DNA from: Methylococcales bacterium
GTDB lineage: Bacteria > Pseudomonadota > Gammaproteobacteria > Methylococcales > Methylomonadaceae
NCBI GenBank assembly: GCA_026398935.1
Contig: JAPLRW010000263.1
Span: 1 to 45,618 of the forward strand
Direction of reading: 5' to 3'
DNA length: 45,618 nt
Under the pieces are notes generated by a model. That model did not search any database. It saw nothing but the letters and a program-made list of their open reading frames with translations, and had not been told where the DNA came from. The translations under genes and the position numbers were made by a program. This document shows, one piece after another, positions 24,303 through 33,549 of the stretch. The number at the start of each line of letters is the position of its first letter. The first letter of the stretch is position 1.

Positions 24303-25984
24303 GGGAACTCTGGTTTTTCTTGTGCTTATTTAAACCGTATAAATACGGGTTGTCTGCGGGGGTATTGTTCGCGTTGTTGACGGCTTTTTCATCCATTGCG
24401 CTCTTGATGTTGTCCGGCTGGTTTATTACCGCGTCTGCCTTGGCTGGTTTAACCGTAATGGATGTGAATGCCGTGATGTTTAACTTTATGCTACCGGCAG
24501 CACAAATTCGTGCGTTAGCGATTACGCGCACAGTAGGGCGTTATGCTGAGCGGCTGGTGACCCATGATGTGACGTTTCGATCACTGGCCGGGATTCGCAG
24601 CTGGTTTTTTCAGCAAGTGATCCCTTTAGCGCCTGGGCGTTTATCCACCTTAAGAAGCAGTGATTTATTATCCCGTATGACTGCTGATATTGATGCCTTA
24701 GACGCACTCTATTTGCGCCTGCTCCTGCCCGCCGTAGTGGCGGGAGTCGGTGGTGTAGCGGTTATTATCTTTTTAGCACAGTATTCGCCCTTAATCAGTT
24801 TTACAACGGCTTGCTTGCTGCTACTGGCTGCCATCGGCGTGCCTTGGATATTCAATCGTTTGGGGAGTGTCGGGGCGGAGCAGTCTTTGGTGTTGGCGAC
24901 CAGTTTTCGGATTCGGCAAATTGACTTATTACAGGGCTTCGCAGATATTGTCAGTAATCAAGCCGCTGAACGGTTTAGTGACGTATTACACCGTTGTTCT
25001 GATTTAATGCTCAATACCCAGCGGTGCAATAATCGATTAACGGCGCTTTCTGCGGCGCTCAGTTTATTACTTGCACAGATAAGCCTATTAACGGCGTTAA
25101 GCGTGGCAACCTTGTTATTGCGTGATGGTGTGTTATCAGGCGCTGAAATGGCGTTAGTGGTGTTTGGCGTGTTAGCAGTGTTTGAATTAGTAACACCATT
25201 GCCACCTGCCATACAAATGCTCGCTAAAACGCAAAAAGCCGCGAGGCGATTGCTACAGGTGACAGAAATGATGCCGACGATACAGGAGCCTCTTGTAGCG
25301 TTAACAATACCATTAAGGTATGACTTGCAACTGGATAAGGTCAGTTTTCGGTATACTGAGCAACAAGATTGGGTATTAAAGGCGCTTAGTCTCACTATTC
25401 CACACGGGGCGAAAGTCGCCATTGTTGGGGCGAGTGGCTCAGGTAAGACGACACTGTTGCAATTACTGTTGCGTTATTATGATCCAGTAGAAGGGCGCGT
25501 ATTATTAGCGGGAGAGGATATTCGGCAATTTAACAGCGATGACTATTTAAGCTGTTTTGGGGTATTGTCACAACGCAGTCAGTTGTTTGCGGCCAGTATT
25601 AAAGAAAATATTCTGCTCGCGAAACCAAATGCGACTGCAAGTGAATTAGCAGCAGCCATTCATGCTGCTGGTTTGAGTGCTTTTATTCAAGACTTACCAG
25701 AAGGGTTGCAAACGTGGGTTGGCGAGAATGGATTAAACGTATCCGGTGGCGAAGCCAGACGGATAGCCTTGGCAAGGCTGTATCTTAAAAATGCGCCCGT
25801 GTTGATTTTGGACGAACCGACAGAAGGTTTGGATAGTGACACAGAACACGATGTGTTAAAGGCATTACTGCGCTTCGCTGAAGATAAAACAGTCATTATG
25901 GTAACGCACAGACAAGCAGGCTTGCCGTTAGTTGATGTTGTTTATGAACTGCAGCAAGGGATTTTAATCGCTAAAGCCCTATAA
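24299..25984 (+). CDS. cydC: CydC, thiol exporter ABC subunit
   Basis: This is the partner half-transporter of CydD. The 561-residue protein has the CydC start FFLCLFKPYKYGLSAGVLFALLTAFSSIALL, seen here as one hydrophobic region, with LSGWFITASALAG and TRTVGRYAERLVTHD, both typical of CydC. The ABC domain has Walker A GASGSGKTT, signature VSGGEARR, Walker B VLILDEPTEGLD and switch His in MVTHR. The ATGA overlap with cydD indicates translational coupling. The next gene, an amidohydrolase, follows after 31 bp and may be in the same transcript. Confidence 0.95.
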   Translation: MRELWFFLCLFKPYKYGLSAGVLFALLTAFSSIALLMLSGWFITASALAGLTVMDVNAVMFNFMLPAAQIRALAITRTVGRYAERLVTHDVTFRSLAGIRSWFFQQVIPLAPGRLSTLRSSDLLSRMTADIDALDALYLRLLLPAVVAGVGGVAVIIFLAQYSPLISFTTACLLLLAAIGVPWIFNRLGSVGAEQSLVLATSFRIRQIDLLQGFADIVSNQAAERFSDVLHRCSDLMLNTQRCNNRLTALSAALSLLLAQISLLTALSVATLLLRDGVLSGAEMALVVFGVLAVFELVTPLPPAIQMLAKTQKAARRLLQVTEMMPTIQEPLVALTIPLRYDLQLDKVSFRYTEQQDWVLKALSLTIPHGAKVAIVGASGSGKTTLLQLLLRYYDPVEGRVLLAGEDIRQFNSDDYLSCFGVLSQRSQLFAASIKENILLAKPNATASELAAAIHAAGLSAFIQDLPEGLQTWVGENGLNVSGGEARRIALARLYLKNAPVLILDEPTEGLDSDTEHDVLKALLRFAEDKTVIMVTHRQAGLPLVDVVYELQQGILIAKAL

Positions 25985-26015
25985 TGAACGCTTACACTAT
26001 ACACTGGACTCGCTT

Positions 26016-27332
26016 ATGCATATTGACACCCTCATTCACGCCCGCTGGATTATCCCTGTAGAACCCAGTGCCGTTTGTTACGATTACCATAGTTTAGCCA
26101 TACATAATGGCAGGATTATTGATTTATTGCCGACGGCGGAGGCGGAGCAAAAATATCAGGCCAATACGGTGGAAAGGTGTTTGCAACATGCCTTGATTCC
26201 CGGCTTAATTAACAGCCATACCCATGCCGCGATGACGTTAATGCGCGGTGTCGCGGATGATTTACCGTTAATGGAGTGGTTGCAACAGCACATCTGGCCA
26301 CTTGAGCAGCGATGGATGAACGCGGCGTATGTTAAAGACGGTACTGATTTAGCCATTGCGGAAATGCTGCGTGGCGGAACGACTTGCTTTAACGATATGT
26401 ATTTTTTCCCTGAAGTGGTTGCACAGCAAGCGATACAGCACGGTATCCGCGCCAGTGTCGGGTTGATTATGATTGATTTCCCAACCGTTTGGGCAGATAA
26501 CAGCGACATGTATCTGGAGAAAGGTCTCGCGTTGCATGCGGAAATGCGCCATCAATCGCTTATCACCACGCCTTTTGCGCCACATGCGCCGTATACCGTG
26601 TCTGATGCACCGTTACAGCGGATTCATACGCTGGCTAATGAGCTGGAATTGCCGGTACATATGCATGTCCATGAAACGCTGCATGAAATTAATCAGCAAT
26701 TGCAACAAACCGGTCAGCGCCCATTGCAGCGCTTACAAAAATTGGGTTTGATTAATCCCGCATTTATTGCGGTACATATGACGCAATTGAAAGACAGTGA
26801 GATTAAACAATTTGCCGATGCGGGTGCGCACATTGTGCATTGTCCAGAATCGAATTTAAAACTCGCCAGTGGGTTTTGTCCGGTGGCAAAATGTTTGGCG
26901 GCAGGGATTAATGTCGCGTTAGGTACGGATGGTGCGGCCAGTAATAATGATTTGGATATGTTCGGCGAAATGCGTATGGCGGCCTTGCTCGGTAAAGGTG
27001 TTAGCGATGATGCCAGTGCGGTTCCTGCCATGACCGCCTTAACCATGGCGACCTTGAACGGGGCTAAAGCGTTAGGCATTGATCATGAAACCGGTTCATT
27101 ACGGGTCGGCAAAGCGGCGGATGTTGTCGCGATTAATCTGGATACGTTGGAAGCGCAACCGATATATGATCCGATCTCACACCTTGTTTATGTCGCCAGT
27201 CGCCAGCAAGTCACCGATGTGTGGGTCGCTGGCAAGCAGTTGCTTAAACAGCGGCAATTAACAACGCTGAATGTGGATGATTTAAAACAAAAAGTGCTTC
27301 TTTGGCAGGAAAGGCTGAAAGGGGTAGCGTAA
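26016..27332 (+). CDS. mtaD: MTA/SAH deaminase-type amidohydrolase (TRZ/ATZ family)
   Basis: The 438-residue enzyme belongs to the metal-dependent amidohydrolase superfamily that deaminates 5'-methylthioadenosine and S-adenosylhomocysteine. Metal ligands are clear: SHTHAAMTLMRG (HxH, ~67-69), HMHVHET (His ~200), VHMTQL region His, and Asp in LGTDGAASNNDLDMFGEM. The C-terminus closes the barrel and beta sandwich with GKAADVVAINLD, common in the family. Substrate is by similarity; related TRZ/ATZ proteins act on other amines. It lies 31 bp after cydC, and a TauE/SafE gene follows 56 bp later. Confidence 0.88.
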   Translation: MHIDTLIHARWIIPVEPSAVCYDYHSLAIHNGRIIDLLPTAEAEQKYQANTVERCLQHALIPGLINSHTHAAMTLMRGVADDLPLMEWLQQHIWPLEQRWMNAAYVKDGTDLAIAEMLRGGTTCFNDMYFFPEVVAQQAIQHGIRASVGLIMIDFPTVWADNSDMYLEKGLALHAEMRHQSLITTPFAPHAPYTVSDAPLQRIHTLANELELPVHMHVHETLHEINQQLQQTGQRPLQRLQKLGLINPAFIAVHMTQLKDSEIKQFADAGAHIVHCPESNLKLASGFCPVAKCLAAGINVALGTDGAASNNDLDMFGEMRMAALLGKGVSDDASAVPAMTALTMATLNGAKALGIDHETGSLRVGKAADVVAINLDTLEAQPIYDPISHLVYVASRQQVTDVWVAGKQLLKQRQLTTLNVDDLKQKVLLWQERLKGVA

Positions 27333-27388
27333 TAGCTACAATTTCTTAGTCTAATAGTTACTTACGAGCGCTTGCCTTAAGGAATAAT

Positions 27389-28180
27389 ATGCTTGAAATT
27401 GTGTTATTTAGTTTGTTGCTGGGTGCTTTTGCCGGTTTTTTGGCAGGCTTATTGGGCGTGGGAGGAGGGTTGGTCATTGTTCCTGCACTGGTTGGACTGT
27501 TTAGTCTGCACGGATTCCCCCCTAAGGCGATTATGTTAATGGCGCTGGCAACCTCGTTAGCGACTATTATGTTTACCTCGTTAGCGTCTATGCGCGCGCA
27601 TCACCGCTTAGGTGCGGTGTCGTGGCCGATAGTCTATCGCTTAGTGCCGGGTATTTTGATAGGCACTGCACTGGGGGCATTATTGGCAGATCACCTAGAA
27701 ACGACCACGTTACGCTGGTTGTGCGCGTTGTATATGCTCACCGTCGGTGTGCAGATGGCGCTGAAATGGCAGCCCATTATGTCAGGCATACGCCATACAC
27801 GCGTACTAGACAGCATTGCGGGTCTGGTTATTGGTGGAATGTCTGCGTTAGTCGGGATTGGTGGCGGCACACTCAGTGTGCCTTATCTGGTCAGTTGCCA
27901 ACACCCGATGAAAAACGCCGTGGCTATATCGAGTGCCTGCGGATTTCCAATTGCGGTTGCAGGTACGTTGAGCTATGCGTTGTTAGGGTGGAAAGTACCG
28001 TTGTTGCCTGCATGGAGTCTGGGTTATGTCTATCTTCCTGCGTTTTTGGGCATTATTACGCTCAGCATAATCACTGCACCGTTAGGTGCAAAGCTGGCGC
28101 ATAAGCTGCCTGCCCAAAAACTTAAGCAGATTTTTTCACTGTTACTGTTTGGTGCGGTATTTAAGTTGCTATGGCATTAA
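27389..28180 (+). CDS. TauE/SafE-family exporter (predicted sulfite/sulfonate or other anion)
   Basis: The 263-residue protein has about eight hydrophobic segments arranged as two similar halves, each opening with a glycine-rich motif: GFLAGLLGVGGGLVIVPAL near residue 15 and MSALVGIGGGTLSVPYL near 152. This is the mark of the TauE/SafE (DUF81) family, which exports sulfite or sulfoacetate in characterised members. Substrate here is not known. Given the persulfide dioxygenase 14 kb upstream, which would produce sulfite, sulfite export is a reasonable guess. The ATG has AAGGAA upstream. It is convergent with ugd. Confidence 0.9.
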   Translation: MLEIVLFSLLLGAFAGFLAGLLGVGGGLVIVPALVGLFSLHGFPPKAIMLMALATSLATIMFTSLASMRAHHRLGAVSWPIVYRLVPGILIGTALGALLADHLETTTLRWLCALYMLTVGVQMALKWQPIMSGIRHTRVLDSIAGLVIGGMSALVGIGGGTLSVPYLVSCQHPMKNAVAISSACGFPIAVAGTLSYALLGWKVPLLPAWSLGYVYLPAFLGIITLSIITAPLGAKLAHKLPAQKLKQIFSLLLFGAVFKLLWH

Positions 28181-28248
28181 TACCTTAAAAACGGCGCTCG
28201 CCAACGCGTTCTTTCTAATGCCAAGTACAAAAATGCGACAGTTTATGC

Positions 28249-29622
28249 TTAACTGGTCGAATGATGCGCGCCCTGGGTGCGGCGGTCGTTTTTAGACACG
28301 TTATCACGTCCTATGCCGTAATATTGGATGCCGTGTTGTCTTAAGTCATCTGGCTCATAGAGATTACGCCCATCAAAGATGACGGCATCTTTAAGGGTGT
28401 TTTTCAGAACAGTAAAATCAGGGCTCAAAAATTGCCGCCATTCAGTGATGATGCACAGCGCATCTGCACCCTGTAAGGCTTCTTCCTGTGTATGACATAG
28501 CGTCAAGCCCGGTTTGTCACCGTAAATGCGTTCTGCTTCTTCACGTGCTTCCGGATCATAGGCTTGCACGCGTGCGCCAGCATTGATGAGTGCTTCTAAT
28601 AGTACACGGCTAGGTGCTTCACGCATGTCGTCTGTTTTTGGTTTAAAGGCAAGTCCCCACATTGCAAAGGTTTTGCCGTGCAACTGCTGTTGATAATGGT
28701 TTTGTATTTTATTAAATAAAACCTGTTTTTGGCGGTCATTGACGTTTTCAACCGCCATCAGTAATTCAGCCTGATAGCCGTGTTCTTTTGCTGTTCGTTC
28801 TAGTGCCTTCACATCTTTAGGAAAACAAGAGCCCCCGTAGCCACAGCCGGAATAAATGAAATGGTAGCCTATACGGCTATCAGAACCAATGCCATGTCGT
28901 ACCTGTTCAATATCCGCACCTAAATGTTCAGCCAAATTAGCCAGTTCATTCATGAAGCTTATTTTGGTGGCTAACATGGCATTAGCGGCGTATTTGGTCA
29001 GTTCAGCAGAACGAATATCCATCGCAATAATACGATCATGATTACGGTTGAACGGTGCGTAAAGTGCTTTTAACAGCTCGGTGGTTCTGGGGTTATCTGT
29101 ACCAATCACAATGCGATCGGGTTTCATAAAGTCACCGAGCGCCGCACCTTCTTTTAAAAATTCAGGATTGGAGACGACGTCAAACTGAATCGCTTTACCT
29201 TGTTGATTTAAGCTGTCCTGAATAATGCTTCTTACTTTGTCGGCAGTGCCCACGGGTACGGTAGATTTATCAATAATAACGCGGTATTCGGTCATGTGTT
29301 CAGCGATGCTGCTGGCAACTGCCAAGACATACTTTAAGTCTGCCGAGCCGTCTTCATCCGGTGGCGTACCTACCGCAATAAATTGAAATAAGCCGTGCTG
29401 AACGGCGGCTTTTATATCCGTGGTAAAGTTTAGTCGTCCGGTTTTTTGATTTTCTTTAACTAACGCCTCAAGTCCCGGTTCAAAAATCGGAATGATGCCT
29501 TGCTGTAAATTTTCAATTTTTTGTTGGTCAATATCAATACAAAGCACGTCGTGACCGACTTCGGCTAAACAAGTACCAGTAACGAGCCCTACATAGCCAG
29601 TGCCAAACAGTGTTATTTTCAT
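28249..29622 (-). CDS. ugd: UDP-glucose 6-dehydrogenase
   Basis: Ugd oxidises UDP-glucose to UDP-glucuronate using two NAD+, supplying precursors for surface polysaccharides. The N-terminal Rossmann motif [18 protein letters not shown] and the catalytic cysteine in [11 protein letters not shown] (~ residue 260) are intact, with the [11 protein letters not shown] and [14 protein letters not shown] segments also typical. The 457-residue length is normal with a short basic tail ([11 protein letters not shown]). No other polysaccharide gene is next to it, so it stands alone between an OFA transporter and a convergent TauE/SafE gene. Confidence 0.96.
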   Translation of the reverse strand: MKITLFGTGYVGLVTGTCLAEVGHDVLCIDIDQQKIENLQQGIIPIFEPGLEALVKENQKTGRLNFTTDIKAAVQHGLFQFIAVGTPPDEDGSADLKYVLAVASSIAEHMTEYRVIIDKSTVPVGTADKVRSIIQDSLNQQGKAIQFDVVSNPEFLKEGAALGDFMKPDRIVIGTDNPRTTELLKALYAPFNRNHDRIIAMDIRSAELTKYAANAMLATKISFMNELANLAEHLGADIEQVRHGIGSDSRIGYHFIYSGCGYGGSCFPKDVKALERTAKEHGYQAELLMAVENVNDRQKQVLFNKIQNHYQQQLHGKTFAMWGLAFKPKTDDMREAPSRVLLEALINAGARVQAYDPEAREEAERIYGDKPGLTLCHTQEEALQGADALCIITEWRQFLSPDFTVLKNTLKDAVIFDGRNLYEPDDLRQHGIQYYGIGRDNVSKNDRRTQGAHHSTS

Positions 29623-29651
29623 GGTTTAAAATGTGCTATAAAAATAAAGTA

Positions 29652-29679
29652 ACTATAGTGTATTTGTTACACTACACAA
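29652..29679 (-). promoter_or_regulatory. Promoter with internal palindrome upstream of ugd
   Basis: On the minus strand TTGTGT (29679-29674) and TATAGT (29657-29652) are separated by 16 bp, about 30 bp before the ugd ATG. The spacer contains most of an inverted repeat, tagtgta-N5-tacacta (29656-29674), which could be an operator for ugd. Confidence 0.45.
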
Positions 29680-29746
29680 GAGGAGGGTATAAAAATTAAC
29701 CGTAACGTTAATCGCTTCAACGCTGATGTTGTCGATGTTTCTTACG

Positions 29747-31099
29747 TTAAATATGGTGTTTTTTATCGACAGGGGTAATCGCCAAGTTACATAAAAAACC
29801 GACGACTAATAATGCCGCCATAATATGCATGGTCATATTATACGCGTCAGCTTTCGGTACGCCTTGCGCAATTTGACTTTCTCGAAGGTAATTAACCAAT
29901 ACCGGCCCTGCAACACCTGCCATGGCCCATGCGGTTAATAATCTGCCATGAATAGCACCAACATATTGCGTACCAAATATATCGGCCAAATAAGCCGGTA
30001 TGGTAGAAAATCCGCCGCCATACATGCTCATGATAATGGCATAGCAACCGATAAATAACAGTACATTATGCAGTTGTCCGGTGTACGGTACGATGGAGTA
30101 GAGTATGCATCCCAGTAAAAAAAACGTAAAGTAGGTGTTCTTTCTACCCAGATAATCCGATAGCGTTGACCAAAAAAACCGTCCACCCATGTTGAATAGG
30201 CTCAGTAAGCCCACAAAGGCAGCCGCTTTTTCGGGCGTAAAATAGTCTTTGAACATTTCCTGACTCATGGCAGATGCTTGACCTAGGACACCAATGCCAG
30301 CCGTGACGTTAAGGCATAACACCAGCCAGAGTAAGTAAAATTGCGGAGTTTTAAGCACCTGATCAATGTGTACGGGGTGTTTTGTGACCAATTTATGCGC
30401 GTGTGTTGTGGGGGTGTAGTGTGCGGGTAACCAGTCGTCTTCCGGAATACGGATGCTGAAAGCACCGATCAGCATGCAGATTAAGTACAGAACGCCTAAG
30501 CTCACAAAGGTTTCGGCAACGCCATTGGAGGTGGCTGACGAAAAGTGTTTCATCAGCATAACGCTTAGCGGTGCGCCAATCATTGCGCCGCCCCCAAAGC
30601 CCATGATGGCTAAGCCAGTGGCCATGCCGCGCCGATCAGGAAACCATTTGATAAGGGTTGAGACTGGCGAAACATACCCCAGTCCTAAGCCGATGCCGCC
30701 TAATACACCATACCCCAAATACAGTAAGCCAATCGTGTGACTCCAGATACCCGCCGCAGAAATAAAAAAACCGCCACTAAAGCAAAGTGCGGCGTAAAAC
30801 ATCGTGACCCTTGGGCCTACTTTTTCCAGCCATTTACCGGCAAATGCTGCGGACAGTCCTAAAAAGACAATGGCAAGACTAAAAATCCAGCCTAAAGTGG
30901 TTAATGTCCAATCGTCAGGTAAGGATTCAGTAATGCCTAAGACTTTAGTTAGCGGTAAATTAAATACACTGAAGGCATACACTTGACCAATACACAGGTG
31001 TACAGCTAACGCAGAGGGTGCTGCTAACCAACGGTTATAACCGGGTTTGGCAATAATGCGCGTTTTTGATAATAACGGTAGCGACGTTGTTTTAGACAT
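29747..31099 (-). CDS. MFS transporter, OFA (oxalate/formate antiporter) family
   Basis: The 450-residue protein has 12 predicted membrane helices and the features of the OFA subfamily: AVHLCIGQVYAFSVF in helix 1, LGYGVLGGIGLGLGYVSPVSTLIKWFPDRRG around helices 4-5, and NMGGRFFWSTLSDYLGR in the loop of the second half. Known members exchange oxalate/formate or move small monocarboxylates; the substrate here is unknown. It has a ~25-residue cytoplasmic N-terminus. It is transcribed away from the RCC1 gene and has ugd downstream after 124 bp. Confidence 0.88.
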   Translation of the reverse strand: MSKTTSLPLLSKTRIIAKPGYNRWLAAPSALAVHLCIGQVYAFSVFNLPLTKVLGITESLPDDWTLTTLGWIFSLAIVFLGLSAAFAGKWLEKVGPRVTMFYAALCFSGGFFISAAGIWSHTIGLLYLGYGVLGGIGLGLGYVSPVSTLIKWFPDRRGMATGLAIMGFGGGAMIGAPLSVMLMKHFSSATSNGVAETFVSLGVLYLICMLIGAFSIRIPEDDWLPAHYTPTTHAHKLVTKHPVHIDQVLKTPQFYLLWLVLCLNVTAGIGVLGQASAMSQEMFKDYFTPEKAAAFVGLLSLFNMGGRFFWSTLSDYLGRKNTYFTFFLLGCILYSIVPYTGQLHNVLLFIGCYAIIMSMYGGGFSTIPAYLADIFGTQYVGAIHGRLLTAWAMAGVAGPVLVNYLRESQIAQGVPKADAYNMTMHIMAALLVVGFLCNLAITPVDKKHHI

Positions 31100-31342
31100 G
31101 CAGTGGAAAAATGGGATTGATTATCGGTTAAATGTGTAAATGATAAGCGATACCTGCTATGTGCTTCAAGGAGGAATGTCGTTAAATAGTGACGCTGTAA
31201 ACGCTCGCTTTTATCGACAAGCTAAAAGTGATTTTATAAACGGCGCTTACTAGGCGCTAGTGATTACGATATAATCGGAAGTTATCATCAATAAACAAAG
31301 CAAATGCCCTTTAGTTAACGTTTGTCATTTAAGGTTATTACC

Positions 31343-32800
31343 ATGCGATCAGTTGTTGTCTATTCTTCTATTTTGTTGGGCTTGTATTTACCATTGACAG
31401 CCTCTGCTATCACGACCGTACCCACAGCAATGGTGTCGGTTGGTGGTCATTATCACACCTTGGCACTTAAATCTGATGGTACGGTATGGGCGTGGGGATT
31501 TAACACCCATGGCGAGTTGGGAATTAACACGCAAACAAGCAGTCCCAGTCCCGTTAATGTGCCAATGACAGGGCTTGTTGGCGTAGTGGCTGGCGTATCG
31601 GCGGGATACTACCATTCTGTCGCGCTAATATCCAACGGTACGGTGATGACGTGGGGCAGTAATACCCACGGTGAACTGGGTAACGGATTGTCGACGTATA
31701 GTTTGATTCCTACACAGGTGCTTACAGGGGTAACGAATAATGTTACTGGCGCAGATGGTAAGGTTACTGCGGTAGCGGAGGTGTTTTCTGGCGCAGATGC
31801 AGTGATAGCGGGTGCTGGACACACCTTGGCACATAAAGCTGACGGTACGGTATGGGCATGGGGACTTAATGATACGGGTCAGCTGGGTAATAATACCTTG
31901 AATGATAGCTTGGTTCCATTATTGGTACTTAATGATGTGAAGGCCGTCACCGCGGGTAACTCGCATAATATGGCACTCAAAGCTGACGGTACGGTGTGGG
32001 CGTGGGGCAGCGATTACTTGGGTAATGGCAACACAAATAGAAGTTTGATTCCTGTGCTGGTGTCAGGAATCACTGATGTAAAGGCTATATCGACCGGATA
32101 CCTGCATACCGTGGCACTTAAAAATGACGGTACGGTTGTGACGTGGGGCGATAATGGCGCAGGAAAATTGGGTGACGGCAGTACGACAAACAGATTACGT
32201 CCCGTGTCGGTGTCGGGGCTCAGTGGTGTCAAGGTAAAGGCGGTAGCGGCAGGTTATAATCATACCGTAGCACTTGCAGAGGACGGTAAGGTCTGGACAT
32301 GGGGCGATAATAGCTATGGTCAACTGGGCGACGGCAGTACGACGAATAGATCGCTTCCTGTGCAAGTGCCAGGACTCGATAGCGTAGTATCGGTAGCGGC
32401 AGGTTTTGGTGATACCTTGGCTGTCAAAGCTGACGGCAGCGTAGTATCGTGGGGCTATAATGCTAAAGGTGAGTTGGGCGATGGTACTACGGTGACTCGC
32501 CTGCGTCCCGTAGCGGTATCAGGAGGATTTAATCTTAATGTGTCAACACCGCCAGCGTTTAACGATGATGTGTTTGCCTATGCCGAGGCAAACTTCTCAA
32601 CACTTTTTCCAGGAACGAATACGAATAAACAATTTGAGCAATATACTTATCGAAGCTATTCCAATGGCAACAATTTAGGCATTGATACGTCAGGCATTAT
32701 CTACATTTTAGGGCCATTGAGCAATGGCATCGCCCCGGTTGGTAATGTCGCGGGTTATACGGGTACTATTCTTACTTGGAAAGCGAATAAGCCTAAGTAA
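31343..32800 (+). CDS. Secreted seven-repeat RCC1-type beta-propeller protein
   Basis: The ~485-residue product starts with a Sec signal peptide (to about LTASA, residue 22) and contains seven RCC1 repeats (~28-400), each with a core like [15 protein letters not shown] followed by GELG or GQLG. Seven repeats make a complete propeller. After the propeller a ~80-residue C-terminal module ([32 protein letters not shown]) resembles a domain seen at the end of other secreted proteins in Proteobacteria. Function is unknown; adhesion or extracellular binding is likely. The ATG at 31343 has AAGG upstream, so the TTG at 31322 is not needed. Adjacent repeats share DNA sequence (gacggtacggt), which favours recombination. 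Confidence 0.88.
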   Translation: MRSVVVYSSILLGLYLPLTASAITTVPTAMVSVGGHYHTLALKSDGTVWAWGFNTHGELGINTQTSSPSPVNVPMTGLVGVVAGVSAGYYHSVALISNGTVMTWGSNTHGELGNGLSTYSLIPTQVLTGVTNNVTGADGKVTAVAEVFSGADAVIAGAGHTLAHKADGTVWAWGLNDTGQLGNNTLNDSLVPLLVLNDVKAVTAGNSHNMALKADGTVWAWGSDYLGNGNTNRSLIPVLVSGITDVKAISTGYLHTVALKNDGTVVTWGDNGAGKLGDGSTTNRLRPVSVSGLSGVKVKAVAAGYNHTVALAEDGKVWTWGDNSYGQLGDGSTTNRSLPVQVPGLDSVVSVAAGFGDTLAVKADGSVVSWGYNAKGELGDGTTVTRLRPVAVSGGFNLNVSTPPAFNDDVFAYAEANFSTLFPGTNTNKQFEQYTYRSYSNGNNLGIDTSGIIYILGPLSNGIAPVGNVAGYTGTILTWKANKPK

Positions 32801-32813
32801 CACTCAAAAATAA

Positions 32814-32837
32814 CCCTAGCGTAAGGTTGCGATAGGG
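32814..32837 (+). terminator. Imperfect hairpin after the RCC1 gene
   Basis: ccctagcgta (32814-32823) pairs with tgcgataggg (32828-32837) with one mismatch and a 4-nt loop. It lies 14 bp past the stop codon. No T run follows, so termination strength is uncertain. Confidence 0.35.
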
Positions 32838-32904
32838 ATTATGGAAAAATAGGGCATGATTCATACAATAAGCGGCATTTTTACGAGAAAAGTGTGCGAT
32901 TTTG

Positions 32905-32933
32905 TTTCTATCGATTCAGGTGTCCCTTATAAT
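32905..32933 (+). promoter_or_regulatory. Possible promoter of efp
   Basis: A perfect TATAAT lies at 32928-32933, 41 bp before the efp ATG. The 17-bp upstream position holds tttcta, a poor -35, so the -10 carries most of the support. Confidence 0.35.
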
Positions 32934-32973
32934 GTCACACGATTACAGTTACGTATCATTTCACGAGGAAAAG

Positions 32974-33543
32974 ATGGCTATATACAGTACCAATGAGTTT
33001 AAAGGCGGATTAAAGATCATGTTAGATAATGATCCTTGTGCGATTATCGAAAATGAGTTTGTTAAACCCGGTAAAGGTCAGGCTTTTAATCGTGTAAAAA
33101 TTAGAAATCTTAAAACAGGTCGCGTTATTGAGCGTACGTTCAAATCGGGTGAAACCTTAGAAGGCGCGGATGTTGCAGATATTGAAATGCAATATTTGTA
33201 TAATGACGGCGAATATCGGCACTTTATGATGCCTGATACCTTCGAACAATATCAAATTGATGATAAAACCGTTGGTGATTGCCGGCTTTGGCTGAAAGAG
33301 CAAGACATTTGCATAGTCACTTTATGGAATGATGCACCTTTAGCGGTAACACCGCCTAATTTCGTGATTTTAGCTATCGTTGAAACCGATCCGGGTGTGC
33401 GTGGCGATACGTCTGGCGGTGGTGGTAAACCCGCTAAACTCGAATCAGGTGCTGTTGTACGTGTGCCATTGTTCGTGCAAACTGGCGAGATCATTAAGGT
33501 CGATACCCGTACCGGTGAATATGTTTCACGCTTTAAAGAATAA
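32974..33543 (+). CDS. efp: Translation elongation factor P
   Basis: EF-P helps ribosomes pass polyproline stretches. The product (189 residues from the ATG at 32974, which has GAGGA upstream) has the three standard beta-barrel domains. The loop VKPGKGQAF holds Lys34, the site that EpmA modifies with beta-lysine. The C-terminal VPPNFV-like [21 protein letters not shown] and [14 protein letters not shown] are typical. The upstream in-frame start at 32902 is not supported. epmA follows after 6 bp, so modifier and target are co-transcribed. Confidence 0.97.
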   Translation: MAIYSTNEFKGGLKIMLDNDPCAIIENEFVKPGKGQAFNRVKIRNLKTGRVIERTFKSGETLEGADVADIEMQYLYNDGEYRHFMMPDTFEQYQIDDKTVGDCRLWLKEQDICIVTLWNDAPLAVTPPNFVILAIVETDPGVRGDTSGGGGKPAKLESGAVVRVPLFVQTGEIIKVDTRTGEYVSRFKE

Positions 33544-33549
33544 TTCGAT

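Noticed and set aside
24958-25422. 154-codon minus-strand frame
   Set aside because: Antisense to cydC; Ser/Cys/Asn-rich composition typical of shadow frames.
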